From positions 1 through 49,869 of the forward strand of contig JACDFR010000027.1 in assembly GCA_013815685.1 (NCBI GenBank): DNA of 49,869 nt, in the 5' to 3' direction. This stretch comes from Ramlibacter sp. GTDB lineage: Bacteria > Pseudomonadota > Gammaproteobacteria > Burkholderiales > Burkholderiaceae_C. Made by a program: the position numbers and the translations under genes. The number at the start of each line of letters is the position of its first letter. The first letter of the stretch is position 1. Below are positions 7,359-16,386 of the stretch, in pieces. Below the pieces are notes generated by a model. The model ran no database searches. It worked only from the letters and a program-made list of their open reading frames with translations, and had not been told where the DNA came from.

Positions 7359-8162
7359 CTACATCGCCTTGAAGAGGTGCGCGTAGAGCCGGCTGACCGC
7401 CAGCTTTTCCTGGCGACCGCGCAATGCGAGATGCAGTTTTCCGGCTTCATCGCGCGTGACGCTGTCGATCGCATGGGCACGAACGACGGTGCCGCGGTGA
7501 ACTTGCCAGAACTGCCGGTCGTCCAGCTGGGGAATCAGCTCTTTGAGCGGCGTTCGGATGAGGTACTCGTGGCCCGCCGTGAGTACCCGCACGTACTTGT
7601 CGGCGGCTTCGAAGTACTGCACTTCGTCGACCGGCACCATGCGGATGCTGGTGCCGACGCTCGCCTGGATCGTTTTCAGTGGCCCTTGCAGCGGGGCGGC
7701 AGCCTGGGCCGAACCGAGCAGGCTGCGCAGCTGGCCGAGCGTGGCCTCGAAGTCGTTGCCCTGCGGACTGCGCCGCGCCAGCAAATCCTGGACCTTGGCC
7801 ACGGTCTTTTGCAAGCGCGCGGCCTGCACCGGCTTGAGCAGGTAATCCACCGCCTGGGCTTCGAACGCCTGCACCGCGTACTGGTCGTAGGCCGTGACGA
7901 ACACCAGCGCGGGGAATAGCTTGCCTTCGGGCCACTCGTCCGCCAGTTCCACCGCCGCATCCAGCCCGCTCTGGCCCGGCATTCGGATGTCGAAAAAGAG
8001 AACGTCGGGACGCAACGCCAGCGCTGTCGCGACGGCCGAGGCGCCATCGCCCACGGTAGCCGCAATGGTCAGCTCCGGCCAGGCACGTTCCAGCTCGGCT
8101 CGCAGGGCCTGGGCCAGCAGCGGCTCGTCTTCGGCGATAAGGGCCGTGGGGGTGTTGTTCAT
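7359..8162 (-). CDS. LytTR-family response regulator
   Basis: A 267-residue two-domain regulator. Residues about 5-125 form a receiver domain with acidic pair ED (11-12), phosphoacceptor Asp58 in FFDIRMPG, the conserved Thr in VFVTAYD and the Lys in DYLLKPV. Residues about 160-265 form a LytTR DNA-binding domain (IRMVPVDEVQYFEAADKYVR, FWQVHRGTVVRAHAI), as in AlgR. Its start overlaps the stop of the sensor kinase by four bases (ATGA), so the two are translated together. The targets are unknown; the neighbouring membrane-protein genes are natural candidates. Confidence 0.93.
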   Translation of the reverse strand: MNNTPTALIAEDEPLLAQALRAELERAWPELTIAATVGDGASAVATALALRPDVLFFDIRMPGQSGLDAAVELADEWPEGKLFPALVFVTAYDQYAVQAFEAQAVDYLLKPVQAARLQKTVAKVQDLLARRSPQGNDFEATLGQLRSLLGSAQAAAPLQGPLKTIQASVGTSIRMVPVDEVQYFEAADKYVRVLTAGHEYLIRTPLKELIPQLDDRQFWQVHRGTVVRAHAIDSVTRDEAGKLHLALRGRQEKLAVSRLYAHLFKAM

Positions 8163-9202
8163 GGCTGGAACGGCAGGCGAAGCAGGGCGCGCGAGCCGGT
8201 GCCGCGCTGGCCCGCGAAGTCGACGCTGGCGGCGTCGCCGTGCAGGGTCGCCAGGCGCTCGCGCACCTGGCTCATGCCGAAGCCCTTGCCCGGGCCCGGC
8301 GAGCTGGATGGGCCGACCCCCGTGTCGGCCACCTCGAGGACCAGGTGAGCGTTCTCGCGGCGGGCGCTCACGGTGACGCGGCCGCCGCCGACCTTGGGCT
8401 CCAGGCCGTGCTGGATGCTGTTTTCAACCAGGGGCTGCAACAGCAGCGCGGGCACGGGATGCCGCTCCAGCTCGGGCGGCAACTGCAGCGAATAATCCAG
8501 ACGCGGGCCCATGCGCATGGCCATCAGCTCCAGGTAATCGCGCAGCCGGTCGAACTCGGCCCGCGCGGTGTGCGTGGCCGTGCGAGAGCCGCTCAGCGTG
8601 GCGCGCAAGTAGTCGATCATGTGATCGAGCATCCGCTGGGCCCGCTGCGGGTCGGTGCCGATCAGCGCGCGCAGGTTGGCCAGGGTGTTGAACAGCATGT
8701 GGGGTTCGAGCTGCGATTCCAGCAGCTTCAGCCGGGCCTCGCGGGCATGTCGGATCGCCTCGCCCCTCTCGCGTTCGAGGTACTTGCTTTTGCCCTTGCT
8801 GTGAAAGTAGAACGTGCCCAAGACGCCCGCCAGCACCGTGACGAGGACCGTGGTGCGCCATTGGCCGGAGCCAAAGGCCGAGGCGCCCGCCGGCAGCCAG
8901 CCGTAATAGATGCACAGCCGGGCGGCGAGGGCGCTGCCCGCCAGGTAGCCGGTGGCGATGCCGCTCATGACCAGTCCGGCGCCCGCCAGTCCTTGCGGCC
9001 AGCCCGTTTCGGCGCTGGATGCAAACGCATGCCGGCCCAGGTCCACCACCGCCCAGATGATCGTGCCGATGAACAGCGAGAAGACGACGCTGGGGCCGTA
9101 GGGCTTGCCGGGCTGGAAGCCGTACTGGACGGTGGCCACGGCCAGGCAAAAGGCCATCGTCTGCAGCAGGTGCCGCAGCTTCTCCATCCAGTCGATCGTC
9201 AT
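8159..9202 (-). CDS. LytS/YehU-type membrane sensor histidine kinase
   Basis: A 347-residue kinase that partners the LytTR regulator. Four or so hydrophobic segments (about 15-140) are followed by a His-kinase dimerisation region with the phosphorylated histidine in LESQLEPHMLFNTLANLRAL, the usual LytS pattern with EPHM replacing QPHF. The ATP-binding domain has LQPLVENSIQHG (N box), LEVADTGVG (G1) and GKGFGMSQVRERL (G2). The open frame runs further upstream to 9382, but that part overlaps the 2TM gene in another frame and has no family character. The ATG giving MTIDWMEKLRHLLQ was therefore chosen. Confidence 0.9.
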   Translation of the reverse strand: MTIDWMEKLRHLLQTMAFCLAVATVQYGFQPGKPYGPSVVFSLFIGTIIWAVVDLGRHAFASSAETGWPQGLAGAGLVMSGIATGYLAGSALAARLCIYYGWLPAGASAFGSGQWRTTVLVTVLAGVLGTFYFHSKGKSKYLERERGEAIRHAREARLKLLESQLEPHMLFNTLANLRALIGTDPQRAQRMLDHMIDYLRATLSGSRTATHTARAEFDRLRDYLELMAMRMGPRLDYSLQLPPELERHPVPALLLQPLVENSIQHGLEPKVGGGRVTVSARRENAHLVLEVADTGVGPSSSPGPGKGFGMSQVRERLATLHGDAASVDFAGQRGTGSRALLRLPFQP

Positions 9203-9212
9203 GCCCGCTGCT

Positions 9213-9509
9213 TCAACGGCTGTCGTGTTGGCGCCGGCGCAGCCGCTCGCGCTCCTGGCGCACCAGCCGCTCGCGCAAGCCGCCGCCCGCGCCCAGCAGG
9301 AAAACCGAAATGCCGTGCAGCGCCAGCCCCAACCCCCAGCCCAGCAGCGGAAACACCGACCAGGGGCGCTGGCCGAAGCCATATTGGGAAATGCCGAGGA
9401 TGAACAGGTTCACCACCACGTACAGCGCCGCGTGGACGTACCAGCCCAGCTTGGCAGCGGCCCGCTTGTGGGCCAGGCGCTCGAGGTCTTCGGGGCTGAG
9501 TGGGTTCAT
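9213..9509 (-). CDS. 2TM-domain membrane protein (copy 1)
   Basis: A protein of about 98 residues with the 2TM-domain pattern: LERLAHKRAAAKLGWYVHA, then two membrane segments (ALYVVVNLFILGIS and VFPLLGWGLGLALHGISVFL) and a basic tail LVRQERERLRRR. It lies 10 bases before the sensor kinase gene on the same strand. 2TM domains are often fused to or next to LytS-type kinases, which suggests a role in sensing. An in-frame ATG at 9539 is also possible. The ATG at 9509 was chosen because the second copy starts at the same place relative to the domain. Confidence 0.8.
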   Translation of the reverse strand: MNPLSPEDLERLAHKRAAAKLGWYVHAALYVVVNLFILGISQYGFGQRPWSVFPLLGWGLGLALHGISVFLLGAGGGLRERLVRQERERLRRRQHDSR

Positions 9510-9575
9510 CGCAAGGGACGCCAAGGCGGACATGCTCATTCTAGGGGACCGGCCGGGGTTCGAGGTTGTGGTGCA

Positions 9576-9869
9576 TCACCAGGCGTCGCGCTGCAGGGCC
9601 AGCCGGTCGCGTTCCTGCTGGACCAGGCGCTCGTGCAAGCCGCCGCCCCCGGTCAGCAGGAAAACGGCCACGCCGTGCGCCGCCAGCCCGATGCCCCAGC
9701 CGGCGGCGGGGAACACCGCCCAGTGGCGCCCGCTCATGGCCGACAGCATGGCCAGAAGCAGGTTGACCGCGATATACACGCCGGCGTGGATGTACCAGCC
9801 CATCTTCGCGGCGGCGCGCTTGCGCGCCAGGCGCTCGATGTCGCTGTCTTGCAGGTTTTGGGTTGTCAT
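9576..9869 (-). CDS. 2TM-domain membrane protein (copy 2)
   Basis: A 97-residue paralogue of the gene to its left: LARKRAAAKMGWYIHAGVYI, two membrane segments, then GLHERLVQQERDRLALQRD. The pair looks like a tandem duplication. A strong AAGGAGATCATC precedes the ATG at 9869. It is part of the string DUF2306-2TM-2TM-kinase-regulator, all on the minus strand with short gaps. Confidence 0.85.
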   Translation of the reverse strand: MTTQNLQDSDIERLARKRAAAKMGWYIHAGVYIAVNLLLAMLSAMSGRHWAVFPAAGWGIGLAAHGVAVFLLTGGGGLHERLVQQERDRLALQRDAW

Positions 9870-9880
9870 GATGATCTCCT

Positions 9881-10303
9881 TCAGGGGTTGAGGGCGGGAA
9901 CGGGCGCGCCGGCCAGGACCTGGCTGCCCAGAAATCGGCCGGGCAGCAGGGTCAGCGCACCGGTGATCACGCAAGCGCCGATGTAGAGCCACTGCATGAT
10001 CCGCCGGTGACGCGCGATGTTGCCGCGGGCCAGGTACCAGAACGAGCCGAACAGGCTGAAGAGCGTGAAGGGCACCAGCAAGTGGATGGGTGAATAGCCC
10101 GAGATGTTGGGCAGCTTGTAGCCCTTGATGAAAAGCGCCGACAGGGCCGTGGCCACCATCAGAGTGACCCAGGCGTAGCCGAACGCGCGATGCAATCGAG
10201 GCTGTTGCGTGGTGCCCCTGCGGGCCCAGAGCGCGACCGGGCCGATGGCCGTGGCGGCCAGGGCCGCCGTGATGTGGATGGCGATGATCGGTGTGAGTTG
10301 CAT
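9881..10303 (-). CDS. DUF2306 family membrane protein
   Basis: A 140-residue integral membrane protein with four predicted membrane segments. It carries the DUF2306 features IAIHITAALAATAIGPVALW, RLHRAFGYAWV, the SGYSPIHLL region and RHRRIMQWLYIGACV. The function is unknown. Conserved histidines facing the membrane (HITAA, LHRAFGY, IHLL, RHRRIM) suggest a metal or haem role, which is inference. It is the first gene of the run to the two-component system, with ribosome site AAGGAGAAAAACC before the ATG at 10303. Confidence 0.85.
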   Translation of the reverse strand: MQLTPIIAIHITAALAATAIGPVALWARRGTTQQPRLHRAFGYAWVTLMVATALSALFIKGYKLPNISGYSPIHLLVPFTLFSLFGSFWYLARGNIARHRRIMQWLYIGACVITGALTLLPGRFLGSQVLAGAPVPALNP

Positions 10304-10455
10304 GGTTTTTCTCCTTGGGACGCACTGTGCCGCCGTGGCTGCAGGGTTGCCACCGGATCCGGACGAAATGCCGGAAAAGGGGGGCGAAATGCCGCCACTC
10401 CCGGATGAACCGCATGCGGGCGCGGCGATAATCCCGCTCTTTGCCTGGAGCGCGC

Positions 10456-11280
10456 GTGGACATCGTTTTGCTGGTCAAGGCCGCCATCATGGGCGTGGTC
10501 GAGGGGTTGACGGAGTTCCTCCCGATTTCCAGCACGGGCCATCTGATCCTCGCCGGCGCCCTGCTGGGATTCGACGACGCCAAGGCCAAGGTCTTCGACA
10601 TTGCTATCCAGACCGGCGCCATCCTGGCGGTGATCATCGTTTACTGGCAAAAGATCCACCACACGTTGCGCGCGCTTCCCACCCAGCGCGAGGCGCAGTT
10701 GTTCGCCTTGAACGTGCTGATCGCTTTCGTGCCGGCGGTGGTGCTGGGCCTCCTGTTCGGCAAGTTCATCCAGGAGCGCCTGTTCACGCCGGCGGTGGTG
10801 GCCAGCACCTTCATCCTGGGCGGCTTCGTCATCCTGTGGGCCGAGAGCCGCAGCCGGCAGGTCGTGTCGGTGCGCGAGGCGGAAGACATGAACTGGAAGT
10901 ACGCGCTCAAGGTCGGCCTGGTGCAATGCCTGGCGATGATCCCGGGCACCAGCCGCAGTGGGGCCACCATCATCGGCGGCATGCTGCTGGGCCTGTCGCG
11001 CAAGGCGGCCACGGATTTTTCGTTCTATCTCGCCATCCCAACGCTCGTCGGCGCGGGCGCGTACAGCCTGTACAAGGAGCGGGCACTGTTGTCCGCATCC
11101 GACCTGCCGGTTTTCATGGTGGGCCTGGTGTTCTCGTTCGCGAGCGCCTGGCTGTGCGTTCGCTGGCTGCTGCGCTATATCTCCACCCACAGCTTTGTGC
11201 CATTCGCCTGGTACCGCATCGCCTTCGGCATCGTGGTCCTGTTGACGTCGGCCACAGGCTGGGTGAAGTGGGCTGCCTGA
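10456..11280 (+). CDS. uppP: Undecaprenyl-diphosphatase
   Basis: A 274-residue membrane enzyme of the UppP/BacA family. It dephosphorylates undecaprenyl diphosphate to recycle the lipid carrier for peptidoglycan, and extra copies give bacitracin resistance. Signature motifs are [20 protein letters not shown] (the E/Q-rich motif and SSTGH) and [20 protein letters not shown]. The start is the GTG at 10456 with GGAG five bases upstream. The in-frame TTG at 10441 is less likely. It is divergent from the DUF2306 gene. Confidence 0.95.
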   Translation: MDIVLLVKAAIMGVVEGLTEFLPISSTGHLILAGALLGFDDAKAKVFDIAIQTGAILAVIIVYWQKIHHTLRALPTQREAQLFALNVLIAFVPAVVLGLLFGKFIQERLFTPAVVASTFILGGFVILWAESRSRQVVSVREAEDMNWKYALKVGLVQCLAMIPGTSRSGATIIGGMLLGLSRKAATDFSFYLAIPTLVGAGAYSLYKERALLSASDLPVFMVGLVFSFASAWLCVRWLLRYISTHSFVPFAWYRIAFGIVVLLTSATGWVKWAA

Positions 11281-11334
11281 TCAGCCGGGCGCCGCCATGC
11301 CGAACAGCCACGGCGCCGGCGACAACGTTGGCGT

Positions 11335-12144
11335 TCAATGCGGGAAGTCGAAGCCGCGCAGCGCGGCTTCTATCGCGGCGGCCGTGGCGAGGGGTTTTTC
11401 CATCGGGAACAGGTGGCTGCCGTCCAGCATCATGAGGCGCCCCGCCGTCACCTTCCGGGTCATCGCCATGCCGACCTGCTGCATTTCCTGCGACTGGCGC
11501 CCGCCGATGAATGCAACCGGGCACTTCAGCGGGTGGCCGCGCAGCATGCGATCCAGGTTGTCGGGCAAGGTGTTGTAGATCGCGGTCTCCACGTCGCGAT
11601 CGAAGGAGAGGACGCGCTCTCCATCCTGGTCGTGCGTGCAATGGGCAATGTAGTCGCGCAGCACCTGTTCATCCCAGCGGGCGAAGGCCTTCTTGTGGCG
11701 GAAGTGTTCGATGGCGGCTTCGGCGCTGGGCCAGCGGTTTTTGCGGCTGCGGCTGACACGCCCGGGCGAGATCGAGCCGACCAGCTGCGTGCGTTTCATC
11801 GCGCCCAGGGCGGTGGCTTTCCAGCCCCCCAGGATCGGCGAGTCGATCAGCAGCACGCCTTTGGCCAGCTGCGGATAGCGCGCCGCGCACATCAGGCTGA
11901 GGAATCCGCCGAGAGAATGGCCGACGAGGAAAGCCGGCTCGCCGTGCTTTGCCACCTGCTGCTCGGTGAAGTCGTGCAGCTGCTGCACCAGGTGCCGCCA
12001 GTTGTCAGTGACGGGGTAGCGCGGGTCGTGCCCGAACTTGTCCACGGCTTTCACGATGAAGCCCCGCGAGCGCAGGTTCTTGAACATCACGCCGTAAGTG
12101 CCGGCGGGGAAGCTGTTGGCGTGCGAAAAGACGACCAGGCTCAA
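11335..12144 (-). CDS. Alpha/beta hydrolase
   Basis: A 269-residue alpha/beta-fold hydrolase with the nucleophile elbow GHSLGG (near residue 95), a preceding oxyanion stretch SHANSFPAGTYG, and a C-terminal DGSHLFPMEKP that supplies the catalytic His. The substrate is unknown. It starts with TTG at 12144, which overlaps the TGA of the upstream peptidase gene (TTGA), so translation is coupled. A weak start in a coupled pair suggests it is made in lower amounts than the peptidase. It lacks a signal peptide and is probably cytoplasmic. Confidence 0.88.
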   Translation of the reverse strand: MSLVVFSHANSFPAGTYGVMFKNLRSRGFIVKAVDKFGHDPRYPVTDNWRHLVQQLHDFTEQQVAKHGEPAFLVGHSLGGFLSLMCAARYPQLAKGVLLIDSPILGGWKATALGAMKRTQLVGSISPGRVSRSRKNRWPSAEAAIEHFRHKKAFARWDEQVLRDYIAHCTHDQDGERVLSFDRDVETAIYNTLPDNLDRMLRGHPLKCPVAFIGGRQSQEMQQVGMAMTRKVTAGRLMMLDGSHLFPMEKPLATAAAIEAALRGFDFPH

Positions 12145-12968
12145 ATCAAGCGCTCGTCAGGCCGGGTGATCTTCTTGAGCGGCTTGCTGCGCCCATCGTT
12201 GACCTTCAGCGGCACCTCGGTGTGGGCGTCGTCCCAGACGGGGTCTTCCAGGCTGTCGAACACTTCGCGCAGCTTCTGGCCCCAGCTGCTGTGCAGCATG
12301 CGGTAGTAGGGGTTCTGCATGTCGATGCAAACGATCTTGTCGGTCTGGAAGCGGTTGGCTTCATAGACCACCAGGTCCAGTGGCGGGCCGACCGACAGGT
12401 TGGATTTCATCGTCGAATCCATCGACACCAAGGCGCACTTCGCCGCCTCGTCCAGCGGCGTATCGGGCGTGATGACGCGGTCGAGCACCGGCTTGCCGTA
12501 CTTGGATTCACCGATCTGGAAGTAGGGCGTCTCGGGCGTGGCCTCGATGAAGTTGCCGGCCGAGTAGACGTGGAACAGGCGCATGCCCTCACCCCTGATC
12601 TGGCCGCCGAAGATGAGCGACACGTTGAACTCGACGCCCGCGTACTTCAGCGCATCGGCATCGCGGTCGTACACATGGCGCACGGCATTGCCGAGCACGC
12701 GCGCCGCATCGAACATGCTCTTGGCGTTCCAGATGGTAATCGACTCGCCGTTCTCGCCTTCCTTGAGCTGCTCGACCTGCAGGATTTCGCGCACCGATTG
12801 CGCGATGCTCAGGTTGCCCGCCGACAGCAGCACCATGAAGCGGTCGCCGGGGCGCTCGTACACGATCATCTTGCGGAAGGTGCTGATGTGGTCCACGCCT
12901 GCGTTGGTGCGCGAGTCGGTCAGGAACACCAGGCCCGCGTTGAGTTTGATGCCGACGCAGTAAGTCAT
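12141..12968 (-). CDS. Anbu-type proteasome homologue peptidase
   Basis: A 275-residue Ntn hydrolase of the Anbu (ancestral beta subunit) family. It begins MTYCVGIKLNAGLVFLTDSR, with Thr2 the expected N-terminal nucleophile after Met removal, and SDSR/TDSRTNAG and the Lys of FRKM as in proteasome beta subunits. Anbu forms open helical rings rather than closed barrels in known cases. Its usual companions (alpha-E protein, transglutaminase-like protease, ATP-grasp protein) are not next to it. Instead it is coupled to an alpha/beta hydrolase. Its cellular substrate is unknown. Confidence 0.9.
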   Translation of the reverse strand: MTYCVGIKLNAGLVFLTDSRTNAGVDHISTFRKMIVYERPGDRFMVLLSAGNLSIAQSVREILQVEQLKEGENGESITIWNAKSMFDAARVLGNAVRHVYDRDADALKYAGVEFNVSLIFGGQIRGEGMRLFHVYSAGNFIEATPETPYFQIGESKYGKPVLDRVITPDTPLDEAAKCALVSMDSTMKSNLSVGPPLDLVVYEANRFQTDKIVCIDMQNPYYRMLHSSWGQKLREVFDSLEDPVWDDAHTEVPLKVNDGRSKPLKKITRPDERLI

Positions 12969-13041
12969 AGCGCGACCCGCCGAGCCGCCTCAAGGGGAGC
13001 AGCCCCCTCGGGGGGCAGAGAACGAATGTGAACGTGGGGGC

Positions 13042-15663
13042 TCATAAGTTTTCTTCCATTTTCTTGAGCGCGTAGAGGGCATCCAGCGCTTCGCGCGGGC
13101 TGAGCGCGTCGGGGTTCAGGGCCGCCAATGCGGCCTCGACCGCACTGTGGGTGGGCGTGTCGGCGGCGGGCGGGGGTGCAAACAAGTCTACCTGCTCGCG
13201 GCTCAGCGTTTGCTGGGTTTCGAGCGCCGTGAGCGCATGGCGCGCATGGTTCACCACGCCTGTCGGCATGCCCGCCAGCCGCGCGACCTGGATGCCATAG
13301 CTGCGGCTGGCCGGCCCCGGCTGGATCTCGTGCAGGAACACGATGTCCGAGCCCGACTCGGCCGCGCTGACGTGCACATTGACGGCCGCGTGGTGCTTCG
13401 CCGGAAATTCCGTCAGCTCGAAGTAGTGAGTGGCGAACAGGGTGTACGCCTGGGTCTTGTCGTGCAGGTGCGCCGCAATGCCGGACGCCAGCGCCAGGCC
13501 GTCGAAGGTGGAGGTGCCGCGGCCGATCTCGTCCATCAACACCAGCGATCTGGCCGTGGCGGCGTGCAGGATCTGCGCCGCCTCGGTCATCTCGAGCATG
13601 AAGGTCGACTGCGCGTTGGCCAGGTCATCGGCCGCCCCGATGCGGGTGTGGATCGCGTCCATGGGGCCCAGGCGGCAGGCAGCGGCCGGCACGTACGAAC
13701 CCATGCCGGCGAGCAGGCAGATCAGCGCCACTTGCCGCATATAGGTGGATTTTCCGCCCATGTTGGGGCCGGTGATGATCTGCATGCGCTGCCTGGGGCC
13801 CAGGCGCGTGTCGTTGGCGATGAAGCTGCGGGCACTGGTTTCGGCCAGGCGGCTTTCGACCACCGGGTGCCGGCCGTTCGCGATCTCGATGCCGGGCTCT
13901 TTGGTGAAGCGCGGGCGGCTCCATTGGAGCGTGAGCGATCTTTCGGCCAGCGCGCACAGGGCGTCGAGCGAGGCCAGCGCCCGCGCCACGCGGGTCAGGG
14001 CGGGCACATGCGCCTGCAGCTGGTCCAGCAACTGCTCGTACAGCCATTTTTCGCGGGCCAGGGCCCGGTCCTGCGCCGACAGCGCCTTGTCCTCGAAGGT
14101 CTTGAGCTCGGGCGTGATGAAGCGCTCGGCGTTTTTCAAGGTCTGGCGCCGGCGGTAGTCGGGCGGCACCTTCTCCAGCTGGCCCTGGGTGATCTCGATG
14201 TAGAAGCCGTGCACCTTGTTGAACTGCACGCGCAGGTTGGCGATGCCGGTGCGCGCTTTTTCGCGGGTTTCCAGATCCAGCAGAAAACCGTCGCAGTTGT
14301 CCTGGATGGCGCGCAGCTCGTCGAGTTCGGCGTCCAGGCCCGCCGCGATGACTCCGCCGTCGCGCACCAGGGCCGCCGGCTCGGCCATGATGGTGCGGGC
14401 CAGCTGCTGCGCGCAGCCGGCGGGCGGGGTCATGCCGGCCGCCAGTTCCGCCAGCAGCGAATCCACGCCCTGCAAGTGCGAGGACAGCTGCGCCGATTTT
14501 TCCAGCGACTGCCGCAACCCCACCAGCTCCCGCGGGCGCACCTGGCGCAGCGCGATGCGCGCGGTGATGCGCTCGACGTCGCTGCAGCCCTTGAGCTCGG
14601 CGCGCAGCGGCTGCCACAGGCCTTCGCGCAGGGCGGTGATGGCGTCCAGCCGCAGTTGGGCCTGCGTGCGCTCGCGCCGGGGCTCCAGCATCCAGCACTT
14701 GAGCGTGCGGCTGCCCATGCCCGTCATGCAGGTGTCCAGCAGCGAGAAAAGCGTCGGCGAATCCTCGCCGCGCAGGGTCTGCACCAGCTCCAGGTTGCGG
14801 CGGGTGGTCACCGGCAGGTCGATCAATTCGTCGTTGCGCTGCACTTCCAGGCTCTGCACATGCGAGAGCGCGCGACCCTGCGTGTGCTCGGCATAGGTCA
14901 GCAGCGCCGCGGCAGCCGCGTGGGCAAGTACCAGCTCCTGAGCGCTCCAGGCAGTCAGCGTCGCGCTATTGAGCTGCTCGAGCAGCTTGCGCAGCCCCAG
15001 GCCCGCCTCGAACTGCCATTCGGGCCGCCGGGTCAGCGATAGCGAGCCCGAAAAGCGCAGGGCCTTCAGCCGCTGCTCGAAGGCCGGCGTGGCGTCGGCG
15101 CTGAAAAGCAGCTCGCTCGGCGCGATGCGCGCGACCCAGGCCTCCAGTTCGTCGGCGGCGCACTCGGCCAGCTGCAAGGCGCCCTGCGTCACGCTCAGCC
15201 ACGCCAGGCCCAGGCGATGGCGCGAGCCCTGGTGCACGGCCAAAAGCATTGCCTCGGCCTTGTCGTTCAAAAGCTCGGTGTCGGTCAAGGTCCCGGGCGT
15301 GACAACCCGCACCACCTTGCGCTCGACCGGACCCTTGGCCGTAGCGACGTCGCCAGTCTGTTCGCAGATGGCGACCGATTCGCCCTGCCTGATCAACCGC
15401 GCCAGGTAGTTCTCGACCGAATGGAACGGCACGCCCGCCATCACCACCGGCTCGCCGCCGGAATTGCCGCGCCGCGTCAAGGTGATGTCCAGCAGGCGGG
15501 CGGCCTTTTCGGCGTCGCCGTAGAACAGCTCGTAGAAATCGCCCATGCGGTAGAACACCAGCGTGTCGGGATGTTCCGCCTTGATGGCCAGGTATTGGGC
15601 CATCATGGGGGTGTGGGGCTGGCCCGCGGGGCCAGCACTGGGATTGCCGCTGGAGATCTGCAT
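13042..15663 (-). CDS. mutS: DNA mismatch repair protein MutS
   Basis: An 873-residue mismatch-recognition ATPase. The N-terminal mismatch-binding domain has [20 protein letters not shown], with the Phe-X-Glu motif that inserts at the mismatch. The connector, lever and clamp regions follow, then Walker A in [17 protein letters not shown] (near residue 632), [20 protein letters not shown] as Walker B and signature, and ATHYFELTE. The open frame extends to 15855, but homologous sequence starts about [20 protein letters not shown]. The ATG at 15663 with AGGCG upstream was chosen. It is monocistronic and divergent from the PAS remnant. Confidence 0.96.
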   Translation of the reverse strand: MQISSGNPSAGPAGQPHTPMMAQYLAIKAEHPDTLVFYRMGDFYELFYGDAEKAARLLDITLTRRGNSGGEPVVMAGVPFHSVENYLARLIRQGESVAICEQTGDVATAKGPVERKVVRVVTPGTLTDTELLNDKAEAMLLAVHQGSRHRLGLAWLSVTQGALQLAECAADELEAWVARIAPSELLFSADATPAFEQRLKALRFSGSLSLTRRPEWQFEAGLGLRKLLEQLNSATLTAWSAQELVLAHAAAAALLTYAEHTQGRALSHVQSLEVQRNDELIDLPVTTRRNLELVQTLRGEDSPTLFSLLDTCMTGMGSRTLKCWMLEPRRERTQAQLRLDAITALREGLWQPLRAELKGCSDVERITARIALRQVRPRELVGLRQSLEKSAQLSSHLQGVDSLLAELAAGMTPPAGCAQQLARTIMAEPAALVRDGGVIAAGLDAELDELRAIQDNCDGFLLDLETREKARTGIANLRVQFNKVHGFYIEITQGQLEKVPPDYRRRQTLKNAERFITPELKTFEDKALSAQDRALAREKWLYEQLLDQLQAHVPALTRVARALASLDALCALAERSLTLQWSRPRFTKEPGIEIANGRHPVVESRLAETSARSFIANDTRLGPRQRMQIITGPNMGGKSTYMRQVALICLLAGMGSYVPAAACRLGPMDAIHTRIGAADDLANAQSTFMLEMTEAAQILHAATARSLVLMDEIGRGTSTFDGLALASGIAAHLHDKTQAYTLFATHYFELTEFPAKHHAAVNVHVSAAESGSDIVFLHEIQPGPASRSYGIQVARLAGMPTGVVNHARHALTALETQQTLSREQVDLFAPPPAADTPTHSAVEAALAALNPDALSPREALDALYALKKMEENL

Positions 15664-15809
15664 TTGTCGCCTGTCGTTCGGCGCCATTATCAAGGCGGCC
15701 CAGGTGGTAACAGCTGCAGTTCCGCGGCCCCCTGCCCGTTTTTGGCGCCAGAAGCCTTCACGGGAGCTTTCTCCCATGGCAAGATTGATTGCCAGCACAT
15801 CGAGGGCCA

Positions 15810-16056
15810 TGAAACAAGGCGACGAACAATTCCACCTGCTCGTAGATGCCGTCAAGGACTACGCGATGTACCTGCTGGACCCCAGCGGCGTGATCACCCC
15901 TGGAATCCGGGTGTGCAGCGGCTCAAGGGGTATACCGCCGGCGAGGTGATCGGCAGGCATTTCTCCATCTTCTATACGCCAGAAGAGCGCAGCGCGGGCC
16001 TGCCGGACTTCGGGCTGGCCGAGGCAGCGCGCCTGGGGCGCTACAACGCCCCTGTA
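15810..16056 (+). pseudogene. Frameshifted, truncated PAS-domain sensor remnant
   Basis: The first frame reads [20 protein letters not shown] then YLLDPSGVIT. After a two-base gain (an extra CC near 15898) the next frame continues WNPGVQRLKGYTAGEVIGRHFSIFYTPEERSAGLP and ends near ALGRYNAP-type sequence. Together they give an almost complete PAS domain of the kind at the N terminus of hybrid sensor kinases, but the kinase is gone. Homology ends at about 16056, right before an 18-base palindrome. It is clearly dead. Confidence 0.75.
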
Positions 16057-16309
16057 TTTTTAACCAGTATTGGTTCTTGTGCAAGAACCTAACGCTGAGT
16101 CGCGTTGCGGGACTCGCTGCCGACTGGGTCCAGCCATGCCGCTGCCCCATCTTCTGGCGGGTGCTCGCGCCGGGCTGGCTCCTGCCAAATTTCGCTAGCG
16201 ACCTCTTCGAGCTCCGCCCTCGGCATCGTGTGCCAGGTGCTCCGCGCAGCGAGCGATCCGGCCTTGCTGAATGTACTTGCCTGGAAACATCGATAAACGC
16301 CTACAGTAG
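16057..16309. other. Noncoding junction between PAS remnant and toxin-antitoxin module
   Basis: About 250 bases with no recognised gene. It starts beside an 18-base perfect palindrome (16072-16089). The minus strand has a 45-codon ORF from MPRAELEEVASEIWQEPARR to NATQR without recognisable family features. The segment probably came with, or was left by, the insertion of the toxin-antitoxin module. Confidence 0.4.
16072..16089. repeat. Perfect 18-base palindrome at the PAS break point
   Basis: GGTTCTTG-TG-CAAGAACC, eight paired bases either side of a two-base centre. It lies 16 bases past the last PAS-like codon. It may be a mobile-element end or a protein-binding site. Confidence 0.5.
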
Positions 16310-16328
16310 ATACGGATATCAGCCGTAT
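16310..16328. promoter_or_regulatory. Operator 1 of the toxin-antitoxin promoter
   Basis: ATACGG-ATATCAG-CCGTAT, an inverted repeat with a seven-base spacer. The same half-sites and spacing recur 34 bases downstream over the -10 box, as expected for binding by a ribbon-helix-helix antitoxin dimer. Confidence 0.7.
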
Positions 16329-16337
16329 TTATAGCCC

Positions 16338-16365
16338 TTTAAAATACGGGCACCAGCCGTATAAT
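16338..16365 (+). promoter_or_regulatory. Promoter of the DUF1778-GNAT toxin-antitoxin operon
   Basis: A perfect TATAAT at 16360-16365 and TTTAAA at 16338-16343 with a 16-base spacer. The -10 box overlaps operator 2, so antitoxin binding would block polymerase. The transcript would start near 16372, about 15 bases before the antitoxin ATG. Confidence 0.7.
16344..16362. promoter_or_regulatory. Operator 2 of the toxin-antitoxin promoter
   Basis: ATACGG-GCACCAG-CCGTAT, with half-sites and spacing identical to operator 1 at 16310-16328. It overlaps the -10 box. Confidence 0.7.
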
Positions 16366-16386
16366 TTAAGCCAATCGGAGCCTGCC

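Noticed and set aside
9202..9382. N-terminal extension of the sensor kinase
   Set aside because: The extension is Cys/Trp/Ala-rich noise read in the wrong frame of the 2TM gene. The kinase starts well at 9202.
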